Positions 1 through 7,928 of a stretch of 64,000 nt of DNA are shown here, one piece after another. The DNA comes from Denitrobaculum sp965232285 (GTDB lineage: Bacteria > Pseudomonadota > Alphaproteobacteria > Kiloniellales > Kiloniellaceae). The DNA lies in the NCBI GenBank assembly GCA_965232285.1, contig CBDDPL010000004.1, positions 1,116,001 to 1,180,000 of the forward strand, read 5' to 3'. Positions within the stretch are counted from its first letter, which is position 1, and the number at the start of each line of letters is the position of its first letter. Made by a program: the position numbers and the translations under genes. Below the pieces are notes generated by a model. It made no database searches. It saw nothing but the letters and a program-made list of their open reading frames with translations, and was not told the DNA's origin.

Positions 1-68
1 ACGAAGAGGGCCGCGCCGGCCGCATTCAGCAGCTCGAGGCGAAACTACGGCCTGGTGAGACGACATAG
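1..68 (+). CDS. C-terminal end of an upstream gene (partial)
   Basis: One frame is open from the window edge and stops at TAG (66-68). It reads EEGRAGRIQQLEAKLRPGETT, a charged, helix-prone tail typical of a protein C-terminus. The other two plus frames read less like protein. Only 21 residues are visible, so no function can be given. The 100 bases after it, up to the next gene, show nothing clear. Confidence 0.35.
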   Translation, partial: EEGRAGRIQQLEAKLRPGETT

Positions 69-170
69 ACAAATGACGAAGGCCCGCGTTGCCTCGCCAT
101 TCCATCCGACAACATATACCCAGAATTCGTCGCCTGGTGATGTTTTCCATGCGTTAGTCTATACTGAACT

Positions 171-644
171 ATGAACTTCTGGTTGCCCTTGTCTGTCACT
201 GCTTTCTATGTGGGTACTGGCAACTCTGTGCTGGCGCGCTTCGCGGGTACCTGCACTCAGGGTGATGCCGGGCGTCTCTTTGGTGTTGTCATCTCCGCCA
301 CGCTTTTTTTCATGGCGCTCGCAGCGATGAAGGCGAGCGCGAAAGAACGTGTAGTCGCCGTCTTCATCATACCGCTTCTCCCTGTCCTCGTCTGGCAGGC
401 TTGGTTTGCTTCTCGGCTGAGTTTTGAAATTCTGGTGCGGGGATATTCAGCTTGTGATGTACTTGAGGAATCACCCCATTCCTTTCCCATGAGTGGTTCA
501 GAGGTGTTCTACGCTGTCGCTTGGCCTTTCGCATTTTTTTCAGTGCTATTGGGTATCGCGGTCTTATGGCGCAGGCGTCCAGTGCCTATCAAAATAGGGC
601 TTAGCCTATCGTCAAAACTTTCCCGCCAGCGCCTCGGCCAGTGA
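171..644 (+). CDS. Hypothetical membrane protein, 157 aa
   Basis: No family recognised. The protein has about four hydrophobic stretches (roughly residues 3-20, 35-52, 60-78 and 110-132) and a basic C-terminus with RRRPVP, so it is probably a small inner-membrane protein. No clear Shine-Dalgarno sequence precedes the ATG. Base composition is lower in GC than the neighbours, with several T-runs, which could mean transfer or weak selection. Its 3' end overlaps the convergent GntR gene by 33 bases. It could be a degraded or spurious frame, but the regular spacing of hydrophobic segments argues for a real gene. Confidence 0.45.
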   Translation: MNFWLPLSVTAFYVGTGNSVLARFAGTCTQGDAGRLFGVVISATLFFMALAAMKASAKERVVAVFIIPLLPVLVWQAWFASRLSFEILVRGYSACDVLEESPHSFPMSGSEVFYAVAWPFAFFSVLLGIAVLWRRRPVPIKIGLSLSSKLSRQRLGQ

Positions 645-1364
645 CGTCTCCCGCTCCGGCTGGCTCTTCAAATTCAACCCCGAATGCAGATCGATCAGGT
701 GGCTGCGCATGACCTCCTGCGCCGCCTCGCCATCGCGCGCGGCGAGGGCGTCCATCAGGGCGTGGTGGGCATGGCTTTCGCAGGTGGTGTCGGGGCGGAC
801 CCAGTAGAGCGCGATGATCAGGGAGGACTTGGTGATCAGGGACTGGACCATGGCCGTGTAGAGGCTGTGATCGGCGATGTCCGCAATGTCGATGTGGAAA
901 AGGCCGGAGAGGGCGAGGGCCTTGCCCATATTCTTTTCGGCCAGTGCCTGGTGCTCGGCTTCCATATGCCGTTCGAGACGCTCCAGATCCGCGTCTGAGA
1001 TCCGGGTTGCGGCCCGACGCGCGACCTCCGGTTCGATCAGGGCGCGGGCTTCGAAGACTTCGTGGGCGTCGCGGATGGTCGGCTTGGCGACGTAGGCGCC
1101 GCGGTTGCGCTTGATCTCCACGAGACCACTGTGCGCCAGGGCCTGCAGGGCTGAGCGGACCACCGTGCGGCCGGCGCCGTAGACCTCGCCGACTTCGTCT
1201 TCCGAGAGTTTGAGGCCGGGCTGCAGACGGTGTTCGATGATCGCGTTCTGCAGCTTCAGGCAGATGTCCAGGGCGCGGCCGGGGGGCAGGGAGAAGGCGC
1301 CGTCGAAGCCCTCGGCACGGGAGCGGGCTGAAGTCGTATCTGACTTGGCGGCGGGTGCGGGCAT
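612..1364 (-). CDS. GntR-family transcriptional regulator, FadR/FCD subfamily
   Basis: The N-terminal part is a winged helix-turn-helix (LKLSEDEVGEVYGAGRTVV, then ALAHSGLVEIKRNRGAYV). It is followed by an all-helical FCD ligand-binding domain with the usual acidic and histidine residues (FEARALIEPEVARRA, LFHIDIADIADHS, then ESHAHHALMDAL), which in this family usually bind a metal ion and a carboxylate effector. I chose the ATG at 1364 because GGAGAAG lies 8 bases before it and the 250-residue product fits the family. An ATG at 1481 would add 39 unusual residues. The gene diverges from the PotABCD-type importer and racemase operon, and the perfect palindrome at 1518-1531 is its likely operator. 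Local control of that operon is inferred. Confidence 0.88.
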   Translation of the reverse strand: MPAPAAKSDTTSARSRAEGFDGAFSLPPGRALDICLKLQNAIIEHRLQPGLKLSEDEVGEVYGAGRTVVRSALQALAHSGLVEIKRNRGAYVAKPTIRDAHEVFEARALIEPEVARRAATRISDADLERLERHMEAEHQALAEKNMGKALALSGLFHIDIADIADHSLYTAMVQSLITKSSLIIALYWVRPDTTCESHAHHALMDALAARDGEAAQEVMRSHLIDLHSGLNLKSQPERETSLAEALAGKF

Positions 1365-1517
1365 TTCGAATCTTCTCCGGGCGGGCTCCGTCGTTTCGAA
1401 TGGGTGCTTGATCGCGTCTCTGGAGACCGGGGGCAACAGGAAAATGACCTCACCCGGCATCTCTTTCTGCGCGTTCGTCATTGGACATAGACCCGGCGCC
1501 GAAAAGGCACAAGGAAA

Positions 1518-1531
1518 AATCGTATACGATT
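1518..1531. promoter_or_regulatory. Perfect palindrome, probable GntR operator
   Basis: AATCGTATACGATT is a perfect 14-bp palindrome in the gap between the divergent GntR gene and importer operon. Its core GTATAC with flanking AT fits the kind of site FadR/FCD-type GntR proteins bind (T-N-G-T-N3-A-C-N-A). It lies about 113-126 bases upstream of the sigma-54 -24 element. Binding by the adjacent regulator is inferred from position and symmetry. Confidence 0.7.
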
Positions 1532-1643
1532 ACTGCTTGAATCGTGTGCAGAATGATGGTTTTTTAGACAGACATATAGGGTCTGCTCCGAAGGTAGAAA
1601 AAATTATTTAATAAAAACAACGGCTAAATAAAAAATTAGAGCT

Positions 1644-1659
1644 TGGCACAGCCGTTGCA
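1644..1659 (+). promoter_or_regulatory. Sigma-54 (RpoN) -24/-12 promoter
   Basis: TGGCAC, five bases, then TTGCA matches the sigma-54 consensus at every conserved position. The GG of the -24 box (1645-1646) and the GC of the -12 box (1657-1658) are exactly 12 bases apart, as required. Transcription would start near 1671, about 27 bases before the GTG start of the ATPase gene. Sigma-54 often serves nitrogen-source uptake genes, which fits an importer paired with a racemase of the hydantoin family. A bacterial enhancer-binding protein would be needed and none is encoded in this window. Confidence 0.8.
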
Positions 1660-1697
1660 ATTCCGTGAGCAGAGGGAAGCATCGCAGGGGGTTTACT

Positions 1698-2684
1698 GTG
1701 TCCGCGCTCGAACTTGTGACCGTCACCAAGGCTTACGGCGAGACCATCGCGGTCAAGGCGATCAACCATAAATTCGCCTCCGGCAGCTATTCCTGCCTGC
1801 TCGGGCCCTCGGGCTGCGGCAAGTCCTCGACCCTGCGCATGATTGCCGGTCACGAGGTGGTTTCTTCGGGTGATATCCTCCTGGGCGGAACCAACATCAC
1901 GGACCTGCCGCCGGCCAGGCGCGGCACGGCCATGATGTTCCAGAACTATGCGCTCTTTCCCCATCTCTCGGTGGTCGACAATGTCGCCTTCAGCAAGAAG
2001 ATGCAGGGCGTCGCCAAGGAGACCCGTCGCGCAGAGGCGATGAAACTGCTCGAACTGGTGCATATGGAGGCCTACGCGGAACGCCTGCCTGCGCAGCTTT
2101 CCGGCGGGCAGCAGCAGCGCGTGGCGCTGGCACGGGCGCTGATCACCGAGCCTTCCATTCTGTTGCTGGACGAACCGCTGTCGGCGCTCGATCCCTTCCT
2201 GCGCAACCGCATGCGCGCGGAGCTGAAGAAGCTGCAGCGCGAACTGGGCATCTCCTTCATCCATGTGACTCACAGCCAGGACGAGGCGCTGGCGCTGGCC
2301 GACGACATCATCGTGATGAACGAGGCGGTAATCGAACAGTCCGGCAAGCCGCACGAGGTTTTCAACGCGCCGCGCTCGGAGTTCGTCGCCCGCTTTATCG
2401 GTGGCCACAACGTGGTGCAGACGGAGCAGGGAGCGATCGCGGTCCGCACCGACCGGGTTCGGCTTCATCCGCGAAGCGCGGGGACAGGCACTGGCGCGCT
2501 GGAGGCCCAGGTGCAGGACATCGAGTTTCTTGGCACCACAGTCAATGTCGCGCTGGACGGTGGCGCCCGAGGCCTGCTGACCGCGAGCCTGCGCGACGAA
2601 GTCTTTTTTGAGAAGCCCGTCGAAATCGGCGAGAGCGTGTTCCTGCAATGGAACGAGGAGGATGCCCACAGGCTCGCAGCATGA
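1698..2684 (+). CDS. ABC transporter ATP-binding protein, PotA/spermidine-putrescine type
   Basis: This is the energy-coupling ATPase of an importer, acting on the cytoplasmic face of the membrane. Visible motifs are Walker A GPSGCGKSS (about residues 36-44), Q-loop MMFQNYALFPHL (79-90), signature LSGGQQQRVALARA (134-147), Walker B ILLLDEP (154-160) and the H-loop in HVTHSQDEALALAD. A C-terminal TOBE-like region follows, as in PotA, PotG and FbpC. I start at GTG 1698 because GCAGGGGG sits just before it; an ATG at 1665 would add 11 residues and lacks such a site. It is first in the operon with the binding protein, two permeases and the racemase. The substrate is unknown; polyamine-like is only a family label. 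Confidence 0.9.
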   Translation: MSALELVTVTKAYGETIAVKAINHKFASGSYSCLLGPSGCGKSSTLRMIAGHEVVSSGDILLGGTNITDLPPARRGTAMMFQNYALFPHLSVVDNVAFSKKMQGVAKETRRAEAMKLLELVHMEAYAERLPAQLSGGQQQRVALARALITEPSILLLDEPLSALDPFLRNRMRAELKKLQRELGISFIHVTHSQDEALALADDIIVMNEAVIEQSGKPHEVFNAPRSEFVARFIGGHNVVQTEQGAIAVRTDRVRLHPRSAGTGTGALEAQVQDIEFLGTTVNVALDGGARGLLTASLRDEVFFEKPVEIGESVFLQWNEEDAHRLAA

Positions 2685-2742
2685 GATCTGCCGCAGAAGC
2701 AGAAAATTCAAAGCAAACAAGCCAATACAAGGAGATCTGGCA

Positions 2743-4035
2743 ATGAAAACAGGGGACGTAAAATCACATGTCAGCCGTCGGGCTGTCCTGAAGGGAAGCG
2801 CGGCCGCGGCCGGCCTGGCGCTGGGGTCCGGCGCCGTCACGGGCTTTCCGACCATCTGGGCGCAGAACATCAAAGATGTCACGCTGCGCCAGTTCGGCAC
2901 CGGCGTTTCCAACCTCAATGAGGTGGCGGCCAAGGTGAAGGAAGACCTGGGCTTCACTCTGGAGATGACCGCGCTGGATTCCGACAGCGTCACCCAGCGT
3001 GCGGCGACCCAGCCCAAGAGCTTCGACATTGCGGACATCGAGTACTGGATCTGCAAGAAGGTCTGGGGTGCCGGCAATCTGCAGGCGATGGACACCTCCA
3101 AGATCAAGAACTACGACAAGATCGTGGGCATCTTCCGGGACGGCAAGCTGACGCCGACCTCCACCATCGCCCAGGGCACTGCACCCCATTCGGTCGGCTT
3201 CGTCGAGGGCCCCGGTGGCAAGTCCTTCGTCGACAATGAGTCCGGCTGGATGACCCTGATCCCGACTATCTACAACGCGGATACCCTGGGGATCCGGCCC
3301 GACCTGATCGGGCGGCCGATCGAGAGCTGGACCGAACTGCTCAATCCCGAGTTCAAGGGCAAGGCCTCGATCCTGGATATCTCTTCGATCGGCATCATGG
3401 ATGCCGCAATGGTCTGCGAAGCCATGGGCGAGATCCAATATGGCGATAAAGGCAATATGACCAAGGAAGAGATCGACAAGACCATGGCGATCTTCACCGA
3501 GGCCAAGCAGAACGGCCAGTTCCGCGCCTTCTGGAAGAGCTTTGACGAGAGCGTCAACCTGATGGCCTCGGGCGAGGTCGTGATCCAGTCCATGTGGTCG
3601 CCGGCGATAACGGCGGTGCGCTCCAAGGGCATCCCCTGCGTCTACCAGCCCCTGAAGGAGGGCTATCGCTCCTGGGGCGGCGGCATCGGCCTGTCAGCCA
3701 ATCTTTCGGGTCTCGAGCTCGACGCGGCCTACGAGTACATCAACTGGTATCTCTCCGGCTGGGTCGGTGGGTTCCTGATGCGTCAGGGCTACTATTCGGC
3801 GGTGCCGGAGACCTCCAAGAACTTCATGACCGAAGACGAGTGGGGCTACTGGTTCGAAGGCAAGGCGGCCCAGAAGGACATCGTCAATCCGCAGGGCAAG
3901 GTTATGGAGAAGGCCGGCGCGGTGCGTGACGGCGGCTCTTTCTACGACCGCATGGGCGCGGTCGCCTGCTGGAACGCGGTCATGGACGAGAACAAGTACA
4001 TGGTCCGCAAATGGAACGAGTTCATCGCCGCGTGA
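2743..4035 (+). CDS. Extracellular solute-binding protein family 1, Tat-exported
   Basis: This is the periplasmic substrate-capture protein of the importer, 430 residues. The N-terminus carries a twin-arginine signal (SRRAVLKG, residues 10-17), then an alanine-rich hydrophobic stretch and a likely cleavage near IWAQN. The ATG at 2743 has AAGGAGA about 8 bases upstream; an upstream frame extension to 2608 overlaps the ATPase gene and is rejected. The body resembles PotD/PotF-type proteins that bind polyamines or other small cationic or amide compounds. Tat export suggests folding before export. A strong stem-loop begins 35 bases after the stop. Confidence 0.88.
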   Translation: MKTGDVKSHVSRRAVLKGSAAAAGLALGSGAVTGFPTIWAQNIKDVTLRQFGTGVSNLNEVAAKVKEDLGFTLEMTALDSDSVTQRAATQPKSFDIADIEYWICKKVWGAGNLQAMDTSKIKNYDKIVGIFRDGKLTPTSTIAQGTAPHSVGFVEGPGGKSFVDNESGWMTLIPTIYNADTLGIRPDLIGRPIESWTELLNPEFKGKASILDISSIGIMDAAMVCEAMGEIQYGDKGNMTKEEIDKTMAIFTEAKQNGQFRAFWKSFDESVNLMASGEVVIQSMWSPAITAVRSKGIPCVYQPLKEGYRSWGGGIGLSANLSGLELDAAYEYINWYLSGWVGGFLMRQGYYSAVPETSKNFMTEDEWGYWFEGKAAQKDIVNPQGKVMEKAGAVRDGGSFYDRMGAVACWNAVMDENKYMVRKWNEFIAA

Positions 4036-4048
4036 GTAGATCGCCCCG

Positions 4049-4975
4049 ATGACCCTTCTGTCCAAAGAGGTTCCCGGCGCCGTGACGGCGCCGGGAACAG
4101 CATCGCATAAAAGCTCCGGCGCTTCGGCCCTGCGGCCGGACCGGAGCTGGCTGCTGATCAGCCCGACGATCCTGATCCTCGGGTTTTTTCTCGTTTTGCC
4201 GATCCTCACCATCGTCACGGTGAGCTTCTGGGACTACAACGAGTACAACTTCTTCCCGGCCTTCATCCTGGATAACTATGGCTATCTGCTGACCTCCAAG
4301 GTCACGCTGGCGACCTATCTCAAGACCTTCAAGTTCGTCATCCTGACCTGGATCTTCTGCACGCTGATCGGCTTCACCGTTGCCTATTTTCTGGCCTTTC
4401 ACATCAGGTCGCTGCCGGTTCAGATCGCGCTCTTCCTGGTTTGTACCGTGCCTTTCTGGACCTCCAACGTCATCCGCATGATTTCCTGGATTCCTTTCCT
4501 GGGGCGGAACGGCATCGCCAATTCCGCGCTGATGGAGGCCGGAATCATCGACGCGCCGCTGGAGTGGCTGCTGTTTTCGGATTTCGCCGTGGTGCTGGCC
4601 TTCGTGCATCTCTACGCGCTCTTCATGGTGGTGCCGGTCTTCAACACCATGATGCGCATCGACCGATCGCTGATCGAGGCGGCGCGAGATGCCGGTGCGA
4701 GTGGCTTCCAGATCCTGACCAACGTGATCATCCCGCTGGCCAAGCCGGGCGTGATGATCGGTTCGATCTTCGTGGTCACGCTGGTCATGGGTGACTTCGT
4801 GACCGTGCGTTTCATGTCCGGTGGCCAGAGCGCCTCGGTCGGGCGGGTGATCTCCAACGAAATTGCGCTGCTGCAGTATCCGGCGGCGGCGGCCAGCGCC
4901 GTGGTGCTGCTGATCACGGTCCTGATCATGATCGGGATCATGATGCGCTTCGTCGATATCCGGAAGGAGCTCTGA
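4049..4975 (+). CDS. ABC transporter permease, PotB type
   Basis: This is an inner-membrane permease of the importer, 308 residues. After a polar N-terminal tail of about 35 residues there are six hydrophobic segments, the first near WLLISPTILILGFFLVLP. The cytoplasmic loop contains the EAA signature (EAARDAGASGFQILTNVIIPLAKPG in broken form: E-A-A, then G, then P), which contacts the ATPase. The ATG at 4049 lacks a strong ribosome site, and codons 8-17 are made of the perfect inverted repeat at 4070-4098. No later ATG or GTG precedes the first membrane segment, so the tail is probably translated. The stop is one base before the ATG of the next permease. Confidence 0.9.
   Translation: MTLLSKEVPGAVTAPGTASHKSSGASALRPDRSWLLISPTILILGFFLVLPILTIVTVSFWDYNEYNFFPAFILDNYGYLLTSKVTLATYLKTFKFVILTWIFCTLIGFTVAYFLAFHIRSLPVQIALFLVCTVPFWTSNVIRMISWIPFLGRNGIANSALMEAGIIDAPLEWLLFSDFAVVLAFVHLYALFMVVPVFNTMMRIDRSLIEAARDAGASGFQILTNVIIPLAKPGVMIGSIFVVTLVMGDFVTVRFMSGGQSASVGRVISNEIALLQYPAAAASAVVLLITVLIMIGIMMRFVDIRKEL
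4070..4098 (+). promoter_or_regulatory. Very strong hairpin between binding-protein and permease genes
   Basis: GTTCCCGGCGCCG (4070-4082) and its exact reverse complement (4086-4098) form a 13-bp stem with a 3-base loop. No T-run follows. It starts 35 bases after the binding-protein stop and lies inside the first codons of the permease. In importer operons, a hairpin here often protects the binding-protein mRNA from 3' decay, raising its level over the permeases. That role is inferred, as is any effect on permease translation. Confidence 0.7.
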
Positions 4976-4976
4976 C

Positions 4977-5807
4977 ATGGAGAGGCGACCGCGTTCCTTC
5001 TACTTCCTCGCCGGCTTCTTCGGGATCTTCGTGCTGTTCCTCTATGGTCCGGTCCTGACCATCGGCCTGCTGTCTTTCCAGGGTCCGAACGGCGGGCTGA
5101 CCTTTCCCATGAACGGCGTGTCGCTGCACTGGTTCCGGGACCTCTTCGAGACCCAGGCGGTCGGGGACATCTGGGGTTCCTTCCGGCGCTCCTTCGCCCT
5201 GGGGCTGATGGTCATGGTGGTGACAGTCGTCGTCTCGGTGATGGGCGGGCTCGCCTTCCGGCGGCACTTCAGGGGCTCCACGCTGGTCTTCTATCTGATT
5301 ATCGCCAGCCTGATTATTCCCTCGATCCTGGTCTCGCTCGGGGTCGGCCTGATCTTCAACATCCTCGACTGGGATGTGCACTGGTCGACCTCCGGTTTCG
5401 GCGCGCAGCTCACCTGGACCCTGCCGTTCGGCATGCTGATTATGTTCGCCGTCTTCAACCGCTTCGATAAGTCTTACGAGGAGGCTGCCCGTGACCTGGG
5501 CGCGACCGCCTGGCAGACCATCCGGCACGTGGTCCTGCCGATCATCGCGCCCAGCCTGATCGGCGTTGCGCTCTTCGGCTTCACCCTGTCCTATGACGAG
5601 TTTGCGCGCACGCTTCTGACCGCCGGCTCCAACAACACCCTGCCGCTGGAGATCGTCGGCATGACCACCAATGTCACCTCGCCGGTGCTCTATGCGCTGG
5701 GCACGCTGACGACGATCTTCTCCGTCGTGATCATCGTCAGCTTTCTCCTGATCGTCCGGCTGCTGCGTCGAAAGCAGAGCGACGTGCGTCCGGTCGAGGA
5801 AGCCTGA
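4977..5807 (+). CDS. ABC transporter permease, PotC type
   Basis: This is the second membrane permease of the importer, 276 residues with about six membrane segments (the first near FYFLAGFFGIFVLFLYG). The EAA loop is visible as YEEAARDLGATAWQTIRHV followed by LPIIAPSLIG. The ATG lies one base after the stop of the previous permease, with GGAAGGAG before it, so the two are translationally coupled. PotB- and PotC-type permeases usually form a heterodimer above two copies of the ATPase. The racemase gene follows within 6 bases. Confidence 0.92.
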   Translation: MERRPRSFYFLAGFFGIFVLFLYGPVLTIGLLSFQGPNGGLTFPMNGVSLHWFRDLFETQAVGDIWGSFRRSFALGLMVMVVTVVVSVMGGLAFRRHFRGSTLVFYLIIASLIIPSILVSLGVGLIFNILDWDVHWSTSGFGAQLTWTLPFGMLIMFAVFNRFDKSYEEAARDLGATAWQTIRHVVLPIIAPSLIGVALFGFTLSYDEFARTLLTAGSNNTLPLEIVGMTTNVTSPVLYALGTLTTIFSVVIIVSFLLIVRLLRRKQSDVRPVEEA

Positions 5808-5812
5808 TCCTC

Positions 5813-6508
5813 ATGCAGCTCCTGATCATCAATCCCAATACCACCGCGGAGATGACCGCCGGTATCGCCCGGGCGGCACGCGGGGTCGCGCAGGCGGCCA
5901 CGGTGATCACGGCGGTCAACCCGGAGCAGGGCCCTGCGGCGATCCAGGGCGCGGCGGACGGGGAGGCGGCGCTGCCCGGACTCTTCAAGACCTTCGATCA
6001 GCAGCTTGCGCGCAGTGCCGGTTACGACGCGGTCATCATCGCCTGTTTCGACGACACGGGTCTGGCCGAGCTGAAGGCTCGCTCGCCGGTTCCGGTTCTG
6101 GGGATCGGCGAGGCGGCCTTTCACGCGGCGATGATGCTCGGGACGCGCTTTTCCGTGGTGACCACGCTTGCGGTTTCAGTGCCGGTGATCGAGGCGAATC
6201 TAGACCGCTATGGCTTTCACGACCGCTGCGCCGCCGTGCGGGCCTCGGCGGTTCCGGTGCTGGAGACCCAGGACGGCCAGACCGAGGGCAAGATCCGCGC
6301 CGAGGCGCTGCGGGCGCTCGAGGAAGACGACTGCGATGTCATCGTGCTGGGCTGTGCCGGCATGGCGCGCCTGGCGGCGGAACTGACGGCGGATCTCGGC
6401 GTGCCGGTGGTCGACGGGGTCGCAGCGGCGGTGAGCTTCTGCGAAAGTCTGGTTCGTCTGGGGCAGGTCCGGAAAGCCGCGGCGCGGAGCCAGGCCGCGC
6501 TCGCTTGA
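5813..6508 (+). CDS. Hydantoin racemase / Asp-Glu racemase family protein
   Basis: This 231-residue protein begins with the family hallmark LLIINPNTTAEMT. It carries both catalytic-position cysteines, in IIACFDDTGL (about residue 83) and VLGCAGMA (about 183), spaced as in hydantoin racemases and aspartate/glutamate racemases that use a two-cysteine acid-base mechanism. It is the last gene of the importer operon, 5 bases after the PotC-type permease, so it probably acts on the imported compound or an early product. Hydantoin, allantoin-related or malonate substrates are all possible. No hydantoinase or carbamoylase lies nearby, so the pathway is incomplete here. Confidence 0.85.
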   Translation: MQLLIINPNTTAEMTAGIARAARGVAQAATVITAVNPEQGPAAIQGAADGEAALPGLFKTFDQQLARSAGYDAVIIACFDDTGLAELKARSPVPVLGIGEAAFHAAMMLGTRFSVVTTLAVSVPVIEANLDRYGFHDRCAAVRASAVPVLETQDGQTEGKIRAEALRALEEDDCDVIVLGCAGMARLAAELTADLGVPVVDGVAAAVSFCESLVRLGQVRKAAARSQAALA

Positions 6509-6578
6509 GAGCCAGTAAAATTTAGGTCACTCTTGCTCGCTAAAGACAGGAACCACTGTCGTTCTCCGGGGGGAGCAG

Positions 6579-6740
6579 GTGACCAATCATCAGATCAATT
6601 TTCTCGGCTGGATTCTCTTTGTTCTCTCGGCCATCGGCTTTTTGATCGCCAGCATTGGTGACTTCTGGGCGACCGTCGGCAGTCTTTTCTTTCTCGTGGC
6701 TTGCCTGGTTTTTCTCATTCCTTTCTTCAGAAAAGAATAG
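6579..6740 (+). CDS. Small two-helix membrane protein, 53 aa
   Basis: A GTG with GGGGGAGCA directly upstream opens a 53-residue frame ending at TAG 6738-6740. The product starts VTNHQINFLGWILFVLSA and has two hydrophobic helices (about residues 8-25 and 30-49) joined by a short GDFWAT turn, then a basic tail FFRKE. Composition and the strong ribosome site support a real gene. It starts 70 bases after the racemase and ends 3 bases before the convergent hydrolase gene. I do not recognise a function. Small membrane proteins of this shape often modulate larger membrane complexes, but nothing here shows a partner. Confidence 0.6.
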   Translation: MTNHQINFLGWILFVLSAIGFLIASIGDFWATVGSLFFLVACLVFLIPFFRKE

Positions 6741-6743
6741 AGG

Positions 6744-7928
6744 CTACTGGGCCGCTTTCTTGTCGAGTCTCAACCAGTCCTTGGCCGGCAGTCCGTAGGC
6801 CATGTCCATGACCTCAAGTTGGATCGCGGTTGGCCGGCGGGAGTTGGAGTTCCAGAGGCCGGCGACGCCGGTGTCACTTGCCGGGTCGAAGAGGACGAAG
6901 GCGCGATAGCCGTCCACGGCGCCCCGGTGTCCGACGACGCGGGTGCCGGCCTTGCCGTACTTGTAGACCCGCCAGCCCAGAGCATAGCGCGCGTCACGCA
7001 GGTGGCCGCCGTATTTGCTGCTCATCCGGCGTTGCTCGCTGCGGGTGTAGACCCGGGGCTTGTGAAGATTGTCCAGGGCATTCTGCGATAGAACCTCGGG
7101 CAGCAGCCCCATCTGCGCGCGGGCGAAGAGAGCCAGATCGCGGATCGAGCCGTTGACCCCGCCGGCGGCCGGCACCCGATAGTAGGGCTCTTTGACTTTG
7201 CGGCGTTTCGCTTTTTTGTTGCCGCGATAATAGAGATGCGGCGCGGCCCAGGAGTCCGCGCTCTGCAGGGCTTCACGACCGATGCTCGCGTTGATCATGT
7301 CGAGGGGCTCGAAGAGCTCGCTCGAAAGCACCTCTGCGTAAGATTTTTGCGCGACGTCTTCGAGCACCTCGGAAATCGCGTCGAAGGCCACGTTCTGATA
7401 GCTGTAGCAATTCCCCACCGGGCAGACCGCGTCGAGCTTGGCAAGGCTGCGTCGGATCTCCCTGGGATCCTGGTTGTCCTCAAGGGTGGTGTCATAGGCG
7501 TTGGGGACGATGCCGACCATGTGGGAGAGCAGATCCTCAAGGGTCGCCTGGTTTTCGGCCCCTCCCGGCAGGCGCAGCGAGGTCTCGAAGCTGCCGATGC
7601 TGTCGCTCAGCGCCAGCGAGCCCTGCGCCGCAAGACTGGCGGCCGCGCTGGCGGCAACCCCTTTGGACAGCGATGCCCAGCGAAAGACCGTGTCCGCGGT
7701 GACCGGACCACCATCCTCTCGCGTCACGCCGTAACCGCGCGCGAAGGCGATCTCGCCTTTTTCGATCACCGCCACCGCGAGCCCGACAATGCCGGCATCC
7801 TGGGACAGCGCGGTGAGACGCCGGTCCAGGCGCTCGTAGTCGATCTCCTGCGCCCCGGCGTGGGTGGCAGGGAGGGCAAAGAGCAGCAGCAAGGCGAAGG
7901 AAAGAAAAACGAAACGCCGATGCAACAT
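6744..7928 (-). CDS. Serine beta-lactamase-like hydrolase (class C / esterase EstB family)
   Basis: This is an exported serine hydrolase of the penicillin-binding-protein fold. After a signal peptide (MLHRRFVFLSFALLLLFALP, cleavage near HAGAQ) it shows SLSK (the nucleophile SxxK motif, about residue 91), YQN (the second catalytic motif YxN) and a C-terminal HRGAVDGY in the place of the KTG box, where an H-x-G form is usual for esterase-like members. The start at 7928 has GGAAGC upstream; an earlier start at 7997 would put 23 residues before the signal peptide. The HxG box favours peptidase or esterase activity over true beta-lactam resistance. Confidence 0.85.
   Translation of the reverse strand: MLHRRFVFLSFALLLLFALPATHAGAQEIDYERLDRRLTALSQDAGIVGLAVAVIEKGEIAFARGYGVTREDGGPVTADTVFRWASLSKGVAASAAASLAAQGSLALSDSIGSFETSLRLPGGAENQATLEDLLSHMVGIVPNAYDTTLEDNQDPREIRRSLAKLDAVCPVGNCYSYQNVAFDAISEVLEDVAQKSYAEVLSSELFEPLDMINASIGREALQSADSWAAPHLYYRGNKKAKRRKVKEPYYRVPAAGGVNGSIRDLALFARAQMGLLPEVLSQNALDNLHKPRVYTRSEQRRMSSKYGGHLRDARYALGWRVYKYGKAGTRVVGHRGAVDGYRAFVLFDPASDTGVAGLWNSNSRRPTAIQLEVMDMAYGLPAKDWLRLDKKAAQ

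Noticed and set aside
1608..3107. A 499-residue minus-strand open frame opposite the importer ATPase and binding-protein genes
   Set aside because: Both genes it would oppose have complete family motifs. The frame has no ribosome site and crosses the sigma-54 promoter region.
4022..4978. A 318-residue minus-strand open frame opposite the PotB-type permease
   Set aside because: The product is rich in His, Asp, Arg and Gln with no hydrophobic pattern, as expected from the reverse of a membrane-protein gene.
7014..7928. True beta-lactam resistance gene
   Set aside because: The hydrolase has SxxK and YxN motifs but an H-x-G box instead of K-T-G, which points to an esterase or peptidase-like member of the family rather than an AmpC resistance enzyme.
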